This document shows positions 50,234-60,554 of a DNA stretch of 64,000 nt, in pieces. Origin of the DNA: Xaviernesmea oryzae (GTDB lineage Bacteria; Pseudomonadota; Alphaproteobacteria; Rhizobiales; Rhizobiaceae). The position numbers and the translations under genes are program-made. The notes under the pieces were generated by a model. That model had not been told where the DNA came from. It did not search any database and worked only from the letters and a program-made list of their open reading frames with translations. The stretch covers positions 1 to 64,000 of the forward strand of contig NZ_FOAM01000002.1 of NCBI RefSeq assembly GCF_900109605.1. Direction: 5' to 3'. Each line of letters begins with the position of its first letter. Position 1 is the first letter of the stretch.

Positions 50234-50737
50234 TCATGTCCCGCTTTTCACTTCCAGAAGCATTCGTAAGGCAGTTTCAACTGTTGCCAGCCGAATACCA
50301 TTGCGCCCGAGATCGCCATAGCGCATTTCGCGATGCAACTGAGTGCCGGCGCGCGTCGCAGCGGCAAGGTGAACGAGGCCGACAGGCTTTTGCGCGCTGC
50401 CGCCGCCGGGCCCGGCAATGCCGGTGACGGCGACTGCGGCGAAGGCCTGGGAGGAGCGAAGCGCGCCAGCCGTCATCTCCAGCGCTGTCTCGCGCGAAAC
50501 CGCACCATGGCGGTCGAGTGTCTCTGGCTGGACGCCGATCAACTCACGCTTGGCGGCATTGCTGTAGGTGACGAAGCCCCGATCGACAACGGCCGACGAA
50601 CCGGCGATGTCGGTCAGCGCCCCGGCGATCAGGCCGCCCGTGCAGGATTCGGCTGTGGCGAGCGTCTGTTCGTCAGCGCCGAAGGCGGCGATGACCTCGG
50701 CTGCGAGCGCGACAATGTCGTCCGGAAAGAGGCTCAA
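50234..50737 (-). CDS. cinA: CinA C-terminal domain nicotinamide-nucleotide amidase
   Basis: A 167-residue stand-alone CinA/PncC domain that deamidates nicotinamide mononucleotide to nicotinate mononucleotide for pyridine recycling. The motifs TAESCTGG (about 27-34), [22 protein letters not shown] and [10 protein letters not shown] are intact. The start is TTG in TTGA: the T-G-A is also the stop of ispDF, so translation is coupled by a 4-base overlap. An open frame reading into ispDF is a shadow. Confidence 0.9.
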   Translation of the reverse strand: MSLFPDDIVALAAEVIAAFGADEQTLATAESCTGGLIAGALTDIAGSSAVVDRGFVTYSNAAKRELIGVQPETLDRHGAVSRETALEMTAGALRSSQAFAAVAVTGIAGPGGGSAQKPVGLVHLAAATRAGTQLHREMRYGDLGRNGIRLATVETALRMLLEVKSGT

Positions 50738-51960
50738 CTTCTTGCGCCCGCCTGATAGAGCACGCTTGCCGTCGCAATGGCGGCGATACCCTCGCGCCGG
50801 CCAATAAAGCCGATCTTTTCGTTCGTGGTGGCTTTGACGGAGCAGCGCTCGATGGCAATGCCCAGCATGTCCGACAGCGCCTGGCGCATGGTCTCCCGGT
50901 AAGGGCCAACCTTCGGCGCTTCGGCGATCAGCGAGATATCGGCGTTGAGAATGACGCCGCCTTTCTCGCGTACGATCTTTGCCGCATGCTGAAGGAAGAT
51001 GCGCGACGGTGCACCACGCCATTGCGGATCGGAGGGGGGGAAGTGGTCGCCGATATCGCCGGCGCCGCAGGTGGCGAGCAGGGCATCGGTCAGTGCATGC
51101 AGCGCCACATCGGCATCGGAATGACCCAGCAGAGCCTGGTCATGAGAGATGAAGACCCCGCACAGCGTCACCCCATCGCCCTCCACCAGCTGGTGAACGT
51201 CGTAGCCATTGCCGGTGCGCACATCGGGAAAGGCGTAGGGCTCGGGTTGCGCAAGCCGCTGGTCGGCCATGTCGAGATCCTTCTTCAGGGTCAGCTTGAT
51301 ATTTCCGGCATCGCCTTCGACAAGGCGCACGGCGAGACCCGCCCATTCCGCAATGCCGGCATCGTCGGTGAAGTCCGTTCGGCCTGTTTCCGCTGCCGCG
51401 CGGTGGGCGGCGAGGATGGCATCGAGCTCGAAGCTCTGCGGCGTCTGCGCGGCAAAAAGGCCCGCGCGCGGCACGGTGCCCGCGACGTGGCCGGCGCTGT
51501 CGCCCTTTTTCAGCGTATCCGCAACGGCGACTGCCGGAAGCACGGCCTGATCCCCGGCTATGAGGGCGGCCGCGCAGCGCTCCAGAAGGGCGTCGTCGAA
51601 AAATGGGCGCACGGCATCGTGGATCATGACATGGCGGGCGTCGGGCGCGGCAGACTTCAGCGCAATCAGACCTGCCAGGACGGAGGCCTGGCGCGTGGCG
51701 CCGCCGTGGATGGATGTCACCGCATGCGAAACGCCACTGGCTTCAAGTGCCGCGGCAAACAGGTTTTCGTCATCCGGGTGGATCACGCAGATGATGGTGC
51801 CTGTGCCGTGCCAGGCCGCAAAGCGGCGCAGGGTATGGCTGATGACGGGAGCGCCGCCGATCTGGCGATATTGCTTCGGCCCACCCTCCTGACCGGCCCG
51901 TTCGCCGCGCCCTGCGGCGACGATGACGATGCCGACGTCCTGCTGTTTCTTTGATTGCAT
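50734..51960 (-). CDS. ispDF: Bifunctional IspD/IspF (MEP pathway)
   Basis: A 408-residue fusion of two MEP-pathway enzymes. The N-terminal IspD (about 1-225) makes CDP-methylerythritol ([21 protein letters not shown]). The C-terminal IspF (about 245-408) makes the cyclic diphosphate; its metal site is GYDVH and GHSDADV. Such fusions are typical of alphaproteobacteria, though IspE (the intervening step) is encoded elsewhere. ATG 51960 is well supported. It is divergent from dusB and coupled to cinA. Confidence 0.97.
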   Translation of the reverse strand: MQSKKQQDVGIVIVAAGRGERAGQEGGPKQYRQIGGAPVISHTLRRFAAWHGTGTIICVIHPDDENLFAAALEASGVSHAVTSIHGGATRQASVLAGLIALKSAAPDARHVMIHDAVRPFFDDALLERCAAALIAGDQAVLPAVAVADTLKKGDSAGHVAGTVPRAGLFAAQTPQSFELDAILAAHRAAAETGRTDFTDDAGIAEWAGLAVRLVEGDAGNIKLTLKKDLDMADQRLAQPEPYAFPDVRTGNGYDVHQLVEGDGVTLCGVFISHDQALLGHSDADVALHALTDALLATCGAGDIGDHFPPSDPQWRGAPSRIFLQHAAKIVREKGGVILNADISLIAEAPKVGPYRETMRQALSDMLGIAIERCSVKATTNEKIGFIGRREGIAAIATASVLYQAGARS

Positions 51961-52249
51961 GCTCTGTGCTAAGTCCCCGCCAGTCCAGTCCCGTCAGGCC
52001 CGAGCGCAACGGGCGCGGCCATCTATAGTGCAGGATCACGCGTGCTGGGAACCGAATTCGCCAGGGGTTTTCAGCCTTCGACCCACGACGATGTTCTGCG
52101 CGATGTGGTCGTTCGGCAGGCAGGCCGTTCACGCCGCTTTGGCAGGCAGAGGCACGTTGGCGGCGCAATTGCCGTGAAAATTGTCGAGAAGCCTGCAAAA
52201 GCGCTTGGCAACTCTTTTAATCTATGTCTAAAAATACGGCAAAATAAAT

Positions 52250-53311
52250 ATGTGCCTGAAAGATAATCACCCGAAAGAGCGATCGTTGCGCGTGCCGGAT
52301 GTTTCCTCCCCCTTGATGGTGGGTCCAGTCAAGTTGCGGAACCGTCTCGTGCTCGCGCCGATGTCGGGGGTGACAGACCTGCCTTTTCGGCAGATCGCCT
52401 GGCGCTTTGGCGCGGGTTTGGTGGTGACCGAGATGGTGGCCAGCCGCGAGCTCGTTGGCCAGGCCCAGGAAAGCTGGGCCCGGCTGAAGAGCAGCGGCAT
52501 CGCGCCGCATATGGTGCAGCTTGCCGGGCGCGAGGCGCATTGGATGGCGGAGGCCGCGCGCATCGTCGAAGGCGAGGGCGCCGATCTGATCGATATCAAT
52601 ATGGGCTGCCCGGCCAAGAAGGTAACCGGCGGCTATTCGGGGTCGGCGCTGATGCGCGATCCCGATCATGCGCTGCGCCTGATCGAGGCGACGGTCAACG
52701 CGGTCGCTCTGCCGGTGACGCTGAAGATGCGCCTTGGCTGGGACGAAACGACCCTGAATGCCCCTGAGATCGCCCGCCGCGCTGAGGCGGCCGGGGTGAA
52801 AATGATCACCATTCACGGCCGCACGCGCATGCAGTTCTACACCGGCAAGGCCGACTGGGATGCGATTCGCGCGGTGCGCGAAGCTGTTTCCGTGCCGCTG
52901 GTTGCCAATGGCGACGTGGCCACATCAGGCGATGTGGGCGAGATTCTCGCGCGCTCGGGGGCCGATGCCGTGATGGTAGGCCGTGCCTCGCAAGGCCAGC
53001 CCTGGCTGTCCGGCTGTCTTGCCGGGGCCACGCTGCCGCCGGCCGGGGAGGCGCTGTGCGCGCTCGTTGCCGAACATTACGAAGCCATGCTCGCCTTCTA
53101 CGGCACCGAAGCCGGTCTGCGCCATGCGCGAAAGCATCTCGGCTGGTATCTCGACCGCTTCGCACCCGGCCTGGCGCCCACTGAGAAGGGCGCTGTCATG
53201 ACCGGAACGGAGCCGAAGAGCGTCATCGCGCGGGTTCTGGCCGCCATTGCCGCAGCGCCGGAACTAGACCGGCCTGGCGAGAGCCAAGTGGAAAGGAATG
53301 TTGCCGCATGA
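52250..53311 (+). CDS. dusB: tRNA-dihydrouridine synthase B (NifR3)
   Basis: An FMN enzyme reducing uridine to dihydrouridine in tRNA. The 353-residue protein shows [13 protein letters not shown] (35-47), [11 protein letters not shown] (115-125) and [15 protein letters not shown]. The start is uncertain: ATG 52250 has few upstream signals, and a TTG or GTG about 13 codons later is possible. It is the first gene of the nifR3-ntrB-ntrC operon, with its stop overlapping the ntrB start by 4 bp. This arrangement is conserved in Rhizobiaceae. Confidence 0.95.
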   Translation: MCLKDNHPKERSLRVPDVSSPLMVGPVKLRNRLVLAPMSGVTDLPFRQIAWRFGAGLVVTEMVASRELVGQAQESWARLKSSGIAPHMVQLAGREAHWMAEAARIVEGEGADLIDINMGCPAKKVTGGYSGSALMRDPDHALRLIEATVNAVALPVTLKMRLGWDETTLNAPEIARRAEAAGVKMITIHGRTRMQFYTGKADWDAIRAVREAVSVPLVANGDVATSGDVGEILARSGADAVMVGRASQGQPWLSGCLAGATLPPAGEALCALVAEHYEAMLAFYGTEAGLRHARKHLGWYLDRFAPGLAPTEKGAVMTGTEPKSVIARVLAAIAAAPELDRPGESQVERNVAA

Positions 53312-54462
53312 CTGACGCTGGCAGGAAGGACGGAGACGCACAGACCGATGACAGCCTGCCGATGGCGGTGCTGAACGCCATTCGCACGCCTGTGATCATG
53401 GTGGACGAAAAGGGTCTGGTCGTCTTTGCCAACTGGCAGGCCGAATCCTTCTTCGGCGCCAGTGCCAACACGCTCGCCCGCCATGCGATCAGCGCCTTCA
53501 TTCCCTTTGGCAGCCCGCTCCTGACGCTGATCGACCAGGTGCGCGAGCGCCGGGCGGCGGTCAATGAATATCGCGTCGACTTAAGCTCGCCGCGGCTCGG
53601 CGCCGACAAGCTGGTGGATCTTTTCGTCGGACCCGTCGCGTCCGAACCCGGCTGCGTCGTGGTGGTGTTTCAGGAGCGCTCCATGGCCGACAAGATCGAC
53701 CGGCAGCTCACGCACCGTGCTGCCGCCCGCTCGGTCACCGGTCTTGCCTCCATGCTGGCGCATGAGATCAAGAACCCGCTGTCGGGCATTCGCGGGGCCG
53801 CCCAGCTGCTCGAAACCTCTGTCGGAGACGATGATCGGGCGCTGACCCAGCTGATCTGCGACGAAACAGACCGCATCGTCTCGCTGGTCGACCGCATGGA
53901 AGTGTTTTCCGACGAGCGGCCTGTCGATCGTCATCCCGTCAACATTCACTCCGTTCTCGATCACGTGAAGGCAGTGGCCAAGGCTGGTTTCGCCCGGCGC
54001 ATCAAGATCACCGAGAATTACGACCCGTCGCTGCCGGCCGTCTTCGCCAATCGCGACCAGCTGGTGCAGGTCTTTCTCAATCTGGTGAAGAATGCGGCGG
54101 AGGCGATCGGCGACAAGGCGGATGGCGAGATCATGCTGACCACAGCCTATCGCCCCGGCATCCGGCTTTCGGTTGCCGGCACGCGGGAGAAGATCTCGCT
54201 GCCGCTCGAATTCTGTGTCCATGACAATGGCCCGGGCGTGCCGGCCGACCTGCTGCCGCATCTGTTCGATCCCTTCGTCACCACCAAGACCAACGGGTCC
54301 GGGCTCGGCCTTGCGCTGGTAGCCAAGATCATCGGTGGCCATGGCGGCATCGTCGAATGCGACAGCCAGAACCACCGCACCACCTTCCGCGTCCTCATGC
54401 CGGCCTCCAAGGGCAGGGCGGAGGAGGCCGAACCGATCAGCGTAAAAGGACCCTCCCGATGA
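53308..54462 (+). CDS. ntrB: Nitrogen-regulation sensor histidine kinase/phosphatase NtrB
   Basis: A 384-residue cytoplasmic sensor. A PAS domain (about 15-125) is followed by the phospho-acceptor motif [20 protein letters not shown] (His152) and the HATPase domain with the N-box [10 protein letters not shown] and G-boxes DNGPGVPAD and GSGLGLALV. NtrB phosphorylates or dephosphorylates NtrC according to nitrogen status signalled through PII protein. It overlaps dusB and ntrC by ATGA at both ends, giving tight coupling. Confidence 0.97.
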   Translation: MTDAGRKDGDAQTDDSLPMAVLNAIRTPVIMVDEKGLVVFANWQAESFFGASANTLARHAISAFIPFGSPLLTLIDQVRERRAAVNEYRVDLSSPRLGADKLVDLFVGPVASEPGCVVVVFQERSMADKIDRQLTHRAAARSVTGLASMLAHEIKNPLSGIRGAAQLLETSVGDDDRALTQLICDETDRIVSLVDRMEVFSDERPVDRHPVNIHSVLDHVKAVAKAGFARRIKITENYDPSLPAVFANRDQLVQVFLNLVKNAAEAIGDKADGEIMLTTAYRPGIRLSVAGTREKISLPLEFCVHDNGPGVPADLLPHLFDPFVTTKTNGSGLGLALVAKIIGGHGGIVECDSQNHRTTFRVLMPASKGRAEEAEPISVKGPSR

Positions 54463-55913
54463 CAGGCGCCACGATTCTCGTCGCCGACGACGACGCCGCC
54501 ATCCGCACCGTCTTGAACCAGGCCCTGTCGCGCGCCGGCTACGACGTGCGCATCACGTCGAATGCGGCCACGCTCTGGCGCTGGGTCTCGGCCGGCGATG
54601 GCGATCTCGTCGTGACCGATGTCATCATGCCCGATGAAAACGCCTTCGATCTGCTGCCGCGCATCAAGAAGGCCCGCCCGGACCTGCCGGTTCTGGTGAT
54701 GAGCGCGCAAAACACCTTCATGACGGCGATCAAAGCCTCAGAAAAGGGCGCCTACGACTATCTGCCGAAGCCCTTCGACCTGACGGAGCTGATCGCCATC
54801 ATCGGCCGGGCCCTGGCCGAGCCCAAGCGCAAGCCCGCCAAGGTGGAGGAGGACCCGCAGGACGGCATGCCGCTCGTCGGCCGCTCCGCCGCCATGCAGG
54901 AAATCTACCGCGTGCTCGCCCGCCTGATGCAAACGGACCTGACGCTGATGATCACCGGCGAATCGGGCACCGGCAAGGAACTGGTGGCCCGCGCGCTGCA
55001 TGACTATGGCAAGCGGCGCAATGGCCCCTTCGTTGCCATCAACATGGCGGCGATCCCGCGCGACCTGATCGAGTCGGAACTGTTCGGCCATGAGAAGGGC
55101 GCCTTTACCGGCGCGCAACAGCGCTCCACCGGCCGGTTCGAGCAGGCCGAAGGCGGCACGTTGTTCCTGGACGAAATCGGCGACATGCCGATGGATGCGC
55201 AGACCCGGCTGTTGCGCGTGCTGCAGCAGGGCGAATACACCACCGTCGGCGGACGTACGCCGATCCGCTCCGATGTGCGCATCGTCGCCGCGACCAACAA
55301 GGACCTGAAGCAGTCGATCAATCAGGGCCTCTTCCGCGAGGATCTCTACTACCGGCTGAACGTCGTGCCGCTGCGCCTGCCGCCCTTGCGCGACCGGGCG
55401 GAGGACATTCCCGACCTCGTGCGCCACTTCGTCACCCAGGCCGAAAAGGACGGGCTCGACGTCAAGCGCTTCGACAGCGAGGCCCTCGAACTGATGAAGG
55501 CCTATCCCTGGCCAGGCAATGTGCGCGAGCTGGAAAATGTGGTGCGCCGTCTCACCGCGCTTTATCCGCAGGATGTCATCACTCGCGAGATCATCGAGGC
55601 GGAACTGCGCTCGGATATTCCCGACAGTCCGATCGACAAGAGCAGCGGGCGCACGGGCATGCTCTCCATCTCCCAGGCGGTGGAGGAGAACATGCGGCAA
55701 TATTTTGCCAGCTTCGGCGACAACCTGCCGCCGCCGGGTCTGTACGACCGCGTGCTGGCGGAGATGGAATATCCGCTGATTCTCGCCGCATTGACGGCCA
55801 CGCGCGGCAACCAGATCAAGGCCGCCGATCTCCTCGGCCTCAACCGCAACACGCTGCGCAAGAAGATCCGCGAACTCGGCGTCTCGGTCTATCGCTCCTC
55901 GCGCTCGGCCTGA
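54459..55913 (+). CDS. ntrC: Nitrogen-regulation response regulator NtrC
   Basis: A 484-residue sigma-54 activator. The receiver domain carries the phosphorylation site Asp54 in VTDVIMPDE. The AAA+ domain has Walker A GESGTGKE (about 168), the sigma-54-contacting GAFTGA loop intact, and Walker [11 protein letters not shown]. The C-terminus is a Fis-type helix-turn-helix ([20 protein letters not shown]). The start is fixed by an ATGA overlap with ntrB. It should activate glutamine synthetase, amino-acid transport and nitrate genes. Confidence 0.98.
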   Translation: MTGATILVADDDAAIRTVLNQALSRAGYDVRITSNAATLWRWVSAGDGDLVVTDVIMPDENAFDLLPRIKKARPDLPVLVMSAQNTFMTAIKASEKGAYDYLPKPFDLTELIAIIGRALAEPKRKPAKVEEDPQDGMPLVGRSAAMQEIYRVLARLMQTDLTLMITGESGTGKELVARALHDYGKRRNGPFVAINMAAIPRDLIESELFGHEKGAFTGAQQRSTGRFEQAEGGTLFLDEIGDMPMDAQTRLLRVLQQGEYTTVGGRTPIRSDVRIVAATNKDLKQSINQGLFREDLYYRLNVVPLRLPPLRDRAEDIPDLVRHFVTQAEKDGLDVKRFDSEALELMKAYPWPGNVRELENVVRRLTALYPQDVITREIIEAELRSDIPDSPIDKSSGRTGMLSISQAVEENMRQYFASFGDNLPPPGLYDRVLAEMEYPLILAALTATRGNQIKAADLLGLNRNTLRKKIRELGVSVYRSSRSA

Positions 55914-56432
55914 GATATCTGCCGAGGAGGCCAAGCAGGCGGCGGTTCAGCCGCTTGTTCGCCATGGTTTCCGGCGCGTGTTGGCCGTTCTTTCCAGTCT
56001 TCCTCTCCTTATGCCGCCACGCCTGCGCAGGCTCGGCCGCGCGAGCCTGCTTGACTTCGCCATCCGCAGCGTTGCATTTTAGCCACAATCCGTTGATTAG
56101 ACCACGATCTCGCCTTATGGGATCCACGGACGGTTTATCCGCGACACGTGCCACCCGCCTTTCCGGTGATCCAAGCCGGTGGGATGACGGCCTGATTTGC
56201 CTTGTGTCCTGACGCCGGATGCCGGGAGGCGAGGCGGCCAGTCGGGCGATGAATCTGATGGTGCCGCGCGTCTTCGGGAAAAGGACGACCTGCTGCACCA
56301 CCCGGCCTGACAGATGGCGTCGTGAGAGTGCCTGACGGAATCGAGACAGAAACGGCCAGCGCATCTCACGCGGGCCAAGGCAGGCGCAGGCTTTGGCTGG
56401 ATGGGCGAAGCGGCGGCGAAGGAAGTGCTGGA
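55914..56432 (+). other. Intergenic region between ntrC and ntrY
   Basis: This 519-bp gap separates the NtrBC and NtrYX pairs and should hold the ntrY promoter. I see no gene, no clear sigma-70 or sigma-54 promoter and no T-tailed terminator. GTG codons at 56322 and later ATGs could extend ntrY, but ATG 56433 has the better ribosome site. Confidence 0.5.
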
Positions 56433-58700
56433 ATGGTGGATGGGCTTGCAGCGTCGACAGGGCAGCAGGAGGGCATGGCGAACGGCCAGGATCGCCGCGC
56501 GTCCTTCGCGCTGCCGGGGGTCGTGCTGGCCAGTGGTGCCCTGTTCTGCGCCATTGCCTCGCTGCTGATCCTGCTCGGCCTGACGCCGATCGCGCCTGAG
56601 CGTAACATCGTCATCGCCTCGGTGGCGGTCAATGCCGTCTTCGTTATCGGGCTTGCCTATCTCATCGGCCGGGAAATCACCCGGCTCCTGCGCGCGCGCC
56701 ATCGCGGCCGGGCGGCGGCGCGTCTGCATGTGCGTATCGTCGCGCTGTTTTCCATCGTGGCGATTACCCCGGCGATCCTGGTGGCGATCTTTGCCTCGAT
56801 CACGCTCGATGTCGGGCTCGACCGATGGTTCTCGCTGCGCACGCAGGCCATCGTGCGCTCCTCGCTCGATGTCGCCCAGGCCTATGTGATGGAGAATGCC
56901 AGCTATCTCCAGGGACAGACGGCTTCGATGGCCAATGATCTCGAGCGCAATCGTCAGCTCTACAGCCTCGACCGGACGGGGTTCATCGAACTGATGACGC
57001 GCCAGGCGCGGGCGCGCGGCATGCTCGGCGCCTTTCTGGTGCGCAAGGATGGCAGTGCCATTCTTCAGGCCAATATCCCGACCGAGCGGCCGTTGCCGGC
57101 GATCCCCAAGGATGCGCTGGACACCACGGTCGCCGGCCAGCCGACGCTGATCCCGCCCGGCGTCACCAACCTCGTCGGCGCCATCATCCCGGTCGACAAC
57201 ATCCCCGGCACATTCCTTTACACCGTCCGTTCGGTCGATCCGGCCGTGATGCGCGCCATGCGGCAGATGGAGGAGAATGCGGCCGAATATTCCAATCTGA
57301 AGGCCGGCCGCGCCTCGCTGCAATTGGCCTTCGGCGTTCTCTATCTCGGCTTCGCTCTGATCGTGCTCTTGGCGGCGATCTGGACGGCGATCGCGGTGGC
57401 CGACCGGATCGTCCGGCCGATCCGGCTCCTGATCGGCGCGGCGGATGCCGTGGCCTCGGGCAATCTACATGTGGTGGTGCCGGTCCATGCTGTGGATGGC
57501 GATGTCGGCAGCCTCTCGCGCACCTTCAACAAGATGATCGTGCAGATCCGCACCCAGCGCGACCAGCTACTGGAAGCCAAGGACGAGATGGACAATCGCC
57601 GCCGCTTCATCGAGGCGGTGCTCTCAGGCGTCACCGCCGCCGTCATCGGTGTGGAGGAAGACAGGCGGATCACCATCGCCAATCCATCCTCCGAGGATTT
57701 CCTAGCCCGGCCGGTAATCGACATGGTCGGCGAACGGTTGAGCGACGTGGCGCCGGAGATCGATCAGGTGCTGAGCGAGGCGGCGAGCCGGCCGCGCGCG
57801 GATTACCGCCGGCAGATCAACATCATGCGCGGCGGCACCGAGCGCACGCTCAATGTCCAGGTGACGCGCGAGGAAAGCCATGACGCGAAGGAGAGCTATG
57901 TCATCACCATCGATGACATCACCGACCTCGTGATCGCCCAGCGCTCCACCGCCTGGGCCGATGTGGCGCGCCGAATCGCCCATGAGATCAAGAATCCGCT
58001 GACCCCGATCCAGCTCTCGGCCGAGCGACTGCGCCGGCGCTATGGCCGTCAGATCGCCGAGGACGGCCGCCCGGTCTTTGACCAGTGCATCGATACGATC
58101 GTGCGCCAGGTCGAGGATATCGGCCGCATGGTGGACGAATTCTCCGCCTTTGCCCGTATGCCCAAGCCGACCAAGGAGCGCAGCGATCTGCGCGCGATCC
58201 TGAAGGACGCCGCCTTCCTGCGCGAGATGGGCAACAACCACGTCCAGTTCCAGCGCGATCTCGGCGACGAGCCGCTGGAGGGCCTGTTCGATGCCCGCAT
58301 GCTCGGCCAGGCCTTCGGCAACATCATCAAGAATGCGGTGGAGGCGATCGAGGCGCTGCCGGCCGATGCCGAGCGTGGCGCGCCGAAGATCCTGGTGCGC
58401 GCCCGGGCCGATGCGGCGCGCAATCTCTATAGCGTCGAGGTGATCGACAATGGCAAGGGCCTGCCGACCGAAAACCGGCACCGGATCCTGGAGCCCTATA
58501 TGACGATGCGCGAGAAGGGCACGGGGCTCGGCCTCGCCATTGTCAAGAAAATCATAGAAGACCATGGCGGGCAGCTCGAACTGCACGATGCGCCCGCCGA
58601 TTTCGACGGGGGGCATGGGGCGATGATCCGCGTGCTCCTGCCTCCGGCAACGGCCGAGGGCGCCGAACAAGAAAATAAGGACATCCGGCATGGCGGCTGA
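56433..58700 (+). CDS. ntrY: Membrane sensor histidine kinase NtrY
   Basis: A 755-residue sensor with three or four transmembrane helices (two near 20-75, one near 100-120, one near 295-315), a periplasmic loop of about 180 residues, and then HAMP, PAS and kinase domains. The phosphoacceptor is in [19 protein letters not shown] (His about 518), followed by N-box IIKNAVEAIEA and DNGKGLP. NtrY responds to nitrogen or oxygen signals and phosphorylates NtrX. ATG 56433 was chosen for AAGGA upstream. Its end overlaps ntrX by 11 bp. Confidence 0.95.
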   Translation: MVDGLAASTGQQEGMANGQDRRASFALPGVVLASGALFCAIASLLILLGLTPIAPERNIVIASVAVNAVFVIGLAYLIGREITRLLRARHRGRAAARLHVRIVALFSIVAITPAILVAIFASITLDVGLDRWFSLRTQAIVRSSLDVAQAYVMENASYLQGQTASMANDLERNRQLYSLDRTGFIELMTRQARARGMLGAFLVRKDGSAILQANIPTERPLPAIPKDALDTTVAGQPTLIPPGVTNLVGAIIPVDNIPGTFLYTVRSVDPAVMRAMRQMEENAAEYSNLKAGRASLQLAFGVLYLGFALIVLLAAIWTAIAVADRIVRPIRLLIGAADAVASGNLHVVVPVHAVDGDVGSLSRTFNKMIVQIRTQRDQLLEAKDEMDNRRRFIEAVLSGVTAAVIGVEEDRRITIANPSSEDFLARPVIDMVGERLSDVAPEIDQVLSEAASRPRADYRRQINIMRGGTERTLNVQVTREESHDAKESYVITIDDITDLVIAQRSTAWADVARRIAHEIKNPLTPIQLSAERLRRRYGRQIAEDGRPVFDQCIDTIVRQVEDIGRMVDEFSAFARMPKPTKERSDLRAILKDAAFLREMGNNHVQFQRDLGDEPLEGLFDARMLGQAFGNIIKNAVEAIEALPADAERGAPKILVRARADAARNLYSVEVIDNGKGLPTENRHRILEPYMTMREKGTGLGLAIVKKIIEDHGGQLELHDAPADFDGGHGAMIRVLLPPATAEGAEQENKDIRHGG

Positions 58701-60054
58701 TATTCTGGTTGTGGACGACGAGGAAGACATTCGCGAGATCGTCTCCGGCATCCTCTCCGACGAAGGCTACGAGACGCGCACGGCCTTCGACAGCGACAGC
58801 GCCCTGGCGGCGATTTCCGACCGCGTGCCGCGCCTGGTGTTCCTCGACATCTGGATGCAGGGCAGCCGGCTCGACGGCCTGGCGCTGCTCGATGAAATCC
58901 ATGCCCGCCATCCCGAGCTGCCTGTGGTGATGATCTCTGGCCACGGCAATATCGAAACCGCCGTCTCGGCCATTCGCCGCGGCGCCTATGATTTCATCGA
59001 AAAGCCCTTCAAGGCAGACCGTCTCATCCTGATCGCCGAGCGCGCGCTGGAAACCTCCAAGCTCAAGCGCGAGGTGTTCGAGCTGAAGAAGCGCTCCGGC
59101 GACCCGGTCGAGCTGATCGGCACCTCGGTGGCCGTCTCGCAGCTGCGCCAGACGATCGACAAGGTATCGCCCACCAACAGCCGCATCATGATCCTTGGCC
59201 CCTCCGGCTCCGGTAAGGAGCTGGTGGCGCGGATGATCCACCGCAAGTCCAGCCGCGCCAATGGTCCTTTCGTCGCGCTCAATGCGGCCGCGATCACGCC
59301 CGACCGGATGGAGGTGGCGCTGTTCGGCACGGAGGGCACGCCCGGTCAGCCCCGGCGCATCGGGGCGCTGGAGGAGGCGCATGGCGGCATTCTCTATCTC
59401 GACGAAATCGGCGAAATGCCCCGTGAGACGCAGAACAAGATCCTGCGGGTTCTCGTCGATCAGCAGTTCGAGCGTGTCGGCGGCGCCAAGCGCGTGAAGG
59501 TCGATGTGCGCATCATCTCGTCGACCGCCTATAATCTCGAAAGCCTGATCGCCGAGGGGCTTTTCCGCGAAGACCTCTATCACCGCCTGGCGGTGATCCC
59601 CGTTCGCGTGCCGCCGCTGGCCGAGCGCCGGGAGGACATTCCCTTCCTGGTGGACATGTTCATGCGCCAGATTTCCGAGCAGGCCGGCATCCGTACACGC
59701 CGAATCGGCGACGATGCGCTGGCCGTGCTCCAGGCGCATGACTGGCCGGGCAACATCCGCCAGCTGCGCAACAACGTGGAACGGCTGATGATTCTCGCGC
59801 GGTCTGATGGGCCCGATAGCGTCATCACCGCCGATATGCTGCCGACCGAGGTGGGCGACAGCCTGCCCAAGATCTCCGCCCAAGGCGACCAGCATATTAT
59901 GACACTGCCGCTGCGCGAAGCGCGGGAAATGTTCGAGCGCGACTATCTGATTGCGCAGATCAATCGTTTCGGCGGAAATATTTCCCGCACGGCAGAATTT
60001 GTCGGTATGGAACGCTCGGCGCTGCACCGAAAGCTGAAGTCTCTCGGTGTCTGA
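58690..60054 (+). CDS. ntrX: Response regulator NtrX (AAA+ domain without the GAFTGA motif)
   Basis: A 454-residue regulator. The receiver domain has Asp53 in VFLDIWMQGS. The AAA+ domain retains Walker A GPSGSGKE and Walker B LYLDEIGEM, but the position of the sigma-54 loop GAFTGA (as in NtrC) reads GTEGTPGQPRRIGAL, so the loop is absent. The C-terminal helix-turn-helix is ISRTAEFVGMERSALHRKL. NtrX is therefore unlikely to activate sigma-54 polymerase in the usual way, and may bind DNA as a sigma-70 regulator. It overlaps ntrY. Confidence 0.96.
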   Translation: MAADILVVDDEEDIREIVSGILSDEGYETRTAFDSDSALAAISDRVPRLVFLDIWMQGSRLDGLALLDEIHARHPELPVVMISGHGNIETAVSAIRRGAYDFIEKPFKADRLILIAERALETSKLKREVFELKKRSGDPVELIGTSVAVSQLRQTIDKVSPTNSRIMILGPSGSGKELVARMIHRKSSRANGPFVALNAAAITPDRMEVALFGTEGTPGQPRRIGALEEAHGGILYLDEIGEMPRETQNKILRVLVDQQFERVGGAKRVKVDVRIISSTAYNLESLIAEGLFREDLYHRLAVIPVRVPPLAERREDIPFLVDMFMRQISEQAGIRTRRIGDDALAVLQAHDWPGNIRQLRNNVERLMILARSDGPDSVITADMLPTEVGDSLPKISAQGDQHIMTLPLREAREMFERDYLIAQINRFGGNISRTAEFVGMERSALHRKLKSLGV

Positions 60055-60234
60055 AACCTTACCGCAGTGCGTCTTTCTTCTGGACGGTCTGTTGCCGGCT
60101 CGTTTTCACGATTGCGGAGGTAACTCCGATTTGATACCAAAATGCCCACATGCCGGACAGGGGCTGGGCCGGACATGATTTTTCATTTTGGAACAACCGG
60201 TTGCCGGACCGGCAAATAAGAAAGCAGCGGCGCT

Positions 60235-60477
60235 ATGGCGGAACGTTCTCAAAACTTGCAGGATCTTTTTCTCAATACCGTCCGCAAGCAGAAGATCTCC
60301 CTGACGATTTTCCTGATCAACGGCGTGAAACTGACCGGGGTGGTTACGTCTTTCGATAATTTCTGTGTGCTTTTGCGCCGTGACGGCCATTCGCAGCTGG
60401 TGTATAAACATGCGATCTCGACGATCATGCCCGGCCAGCCGGTGCAGATGTTCGAAAGCGACGACAGCGCGTCCTGA
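60235..60477 (+). CDS. hfq: RNA chaperone Hfq
   Basis: An 80-residue Sm-like hexameric RNA chaperone for small-RNA pairing. The Sm1 motif [22 protein letters not shown] and the Sm2 motif [11 protein letters not shown] are present, with the N-terminal [13 protein letters not shown]. In alphaproteobacteria the C-terminal tail is short, as here. A 180-bp upstream region should hold its promoter; it follows ntrX, and hflX follows directly. Confidence 0.97.
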   Translation: MAERSQNLQDLFLNTVRKQKISLTIFLINGVKLTGVVTSFDNFCVLLRRDGHSQLVYKHAISTIMPGQPVQMFESDDSAS

Positions 60478-60554
60478 CGGGATCTGGTCTCATTACCAAA
60501 CGCGATACGAAATCTTCCTCCATCATTCCGGAGCTCGAACGACTTCGCGATGAC

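Noticed and set aside
56130-56180. A sigma-54-like TGGCAC on the minus strand in the ntrC-ntrY gap
   Set aside because: The spacing base pairs do not lead to TTGC at the right position, and the direction is opposite to ntrY.
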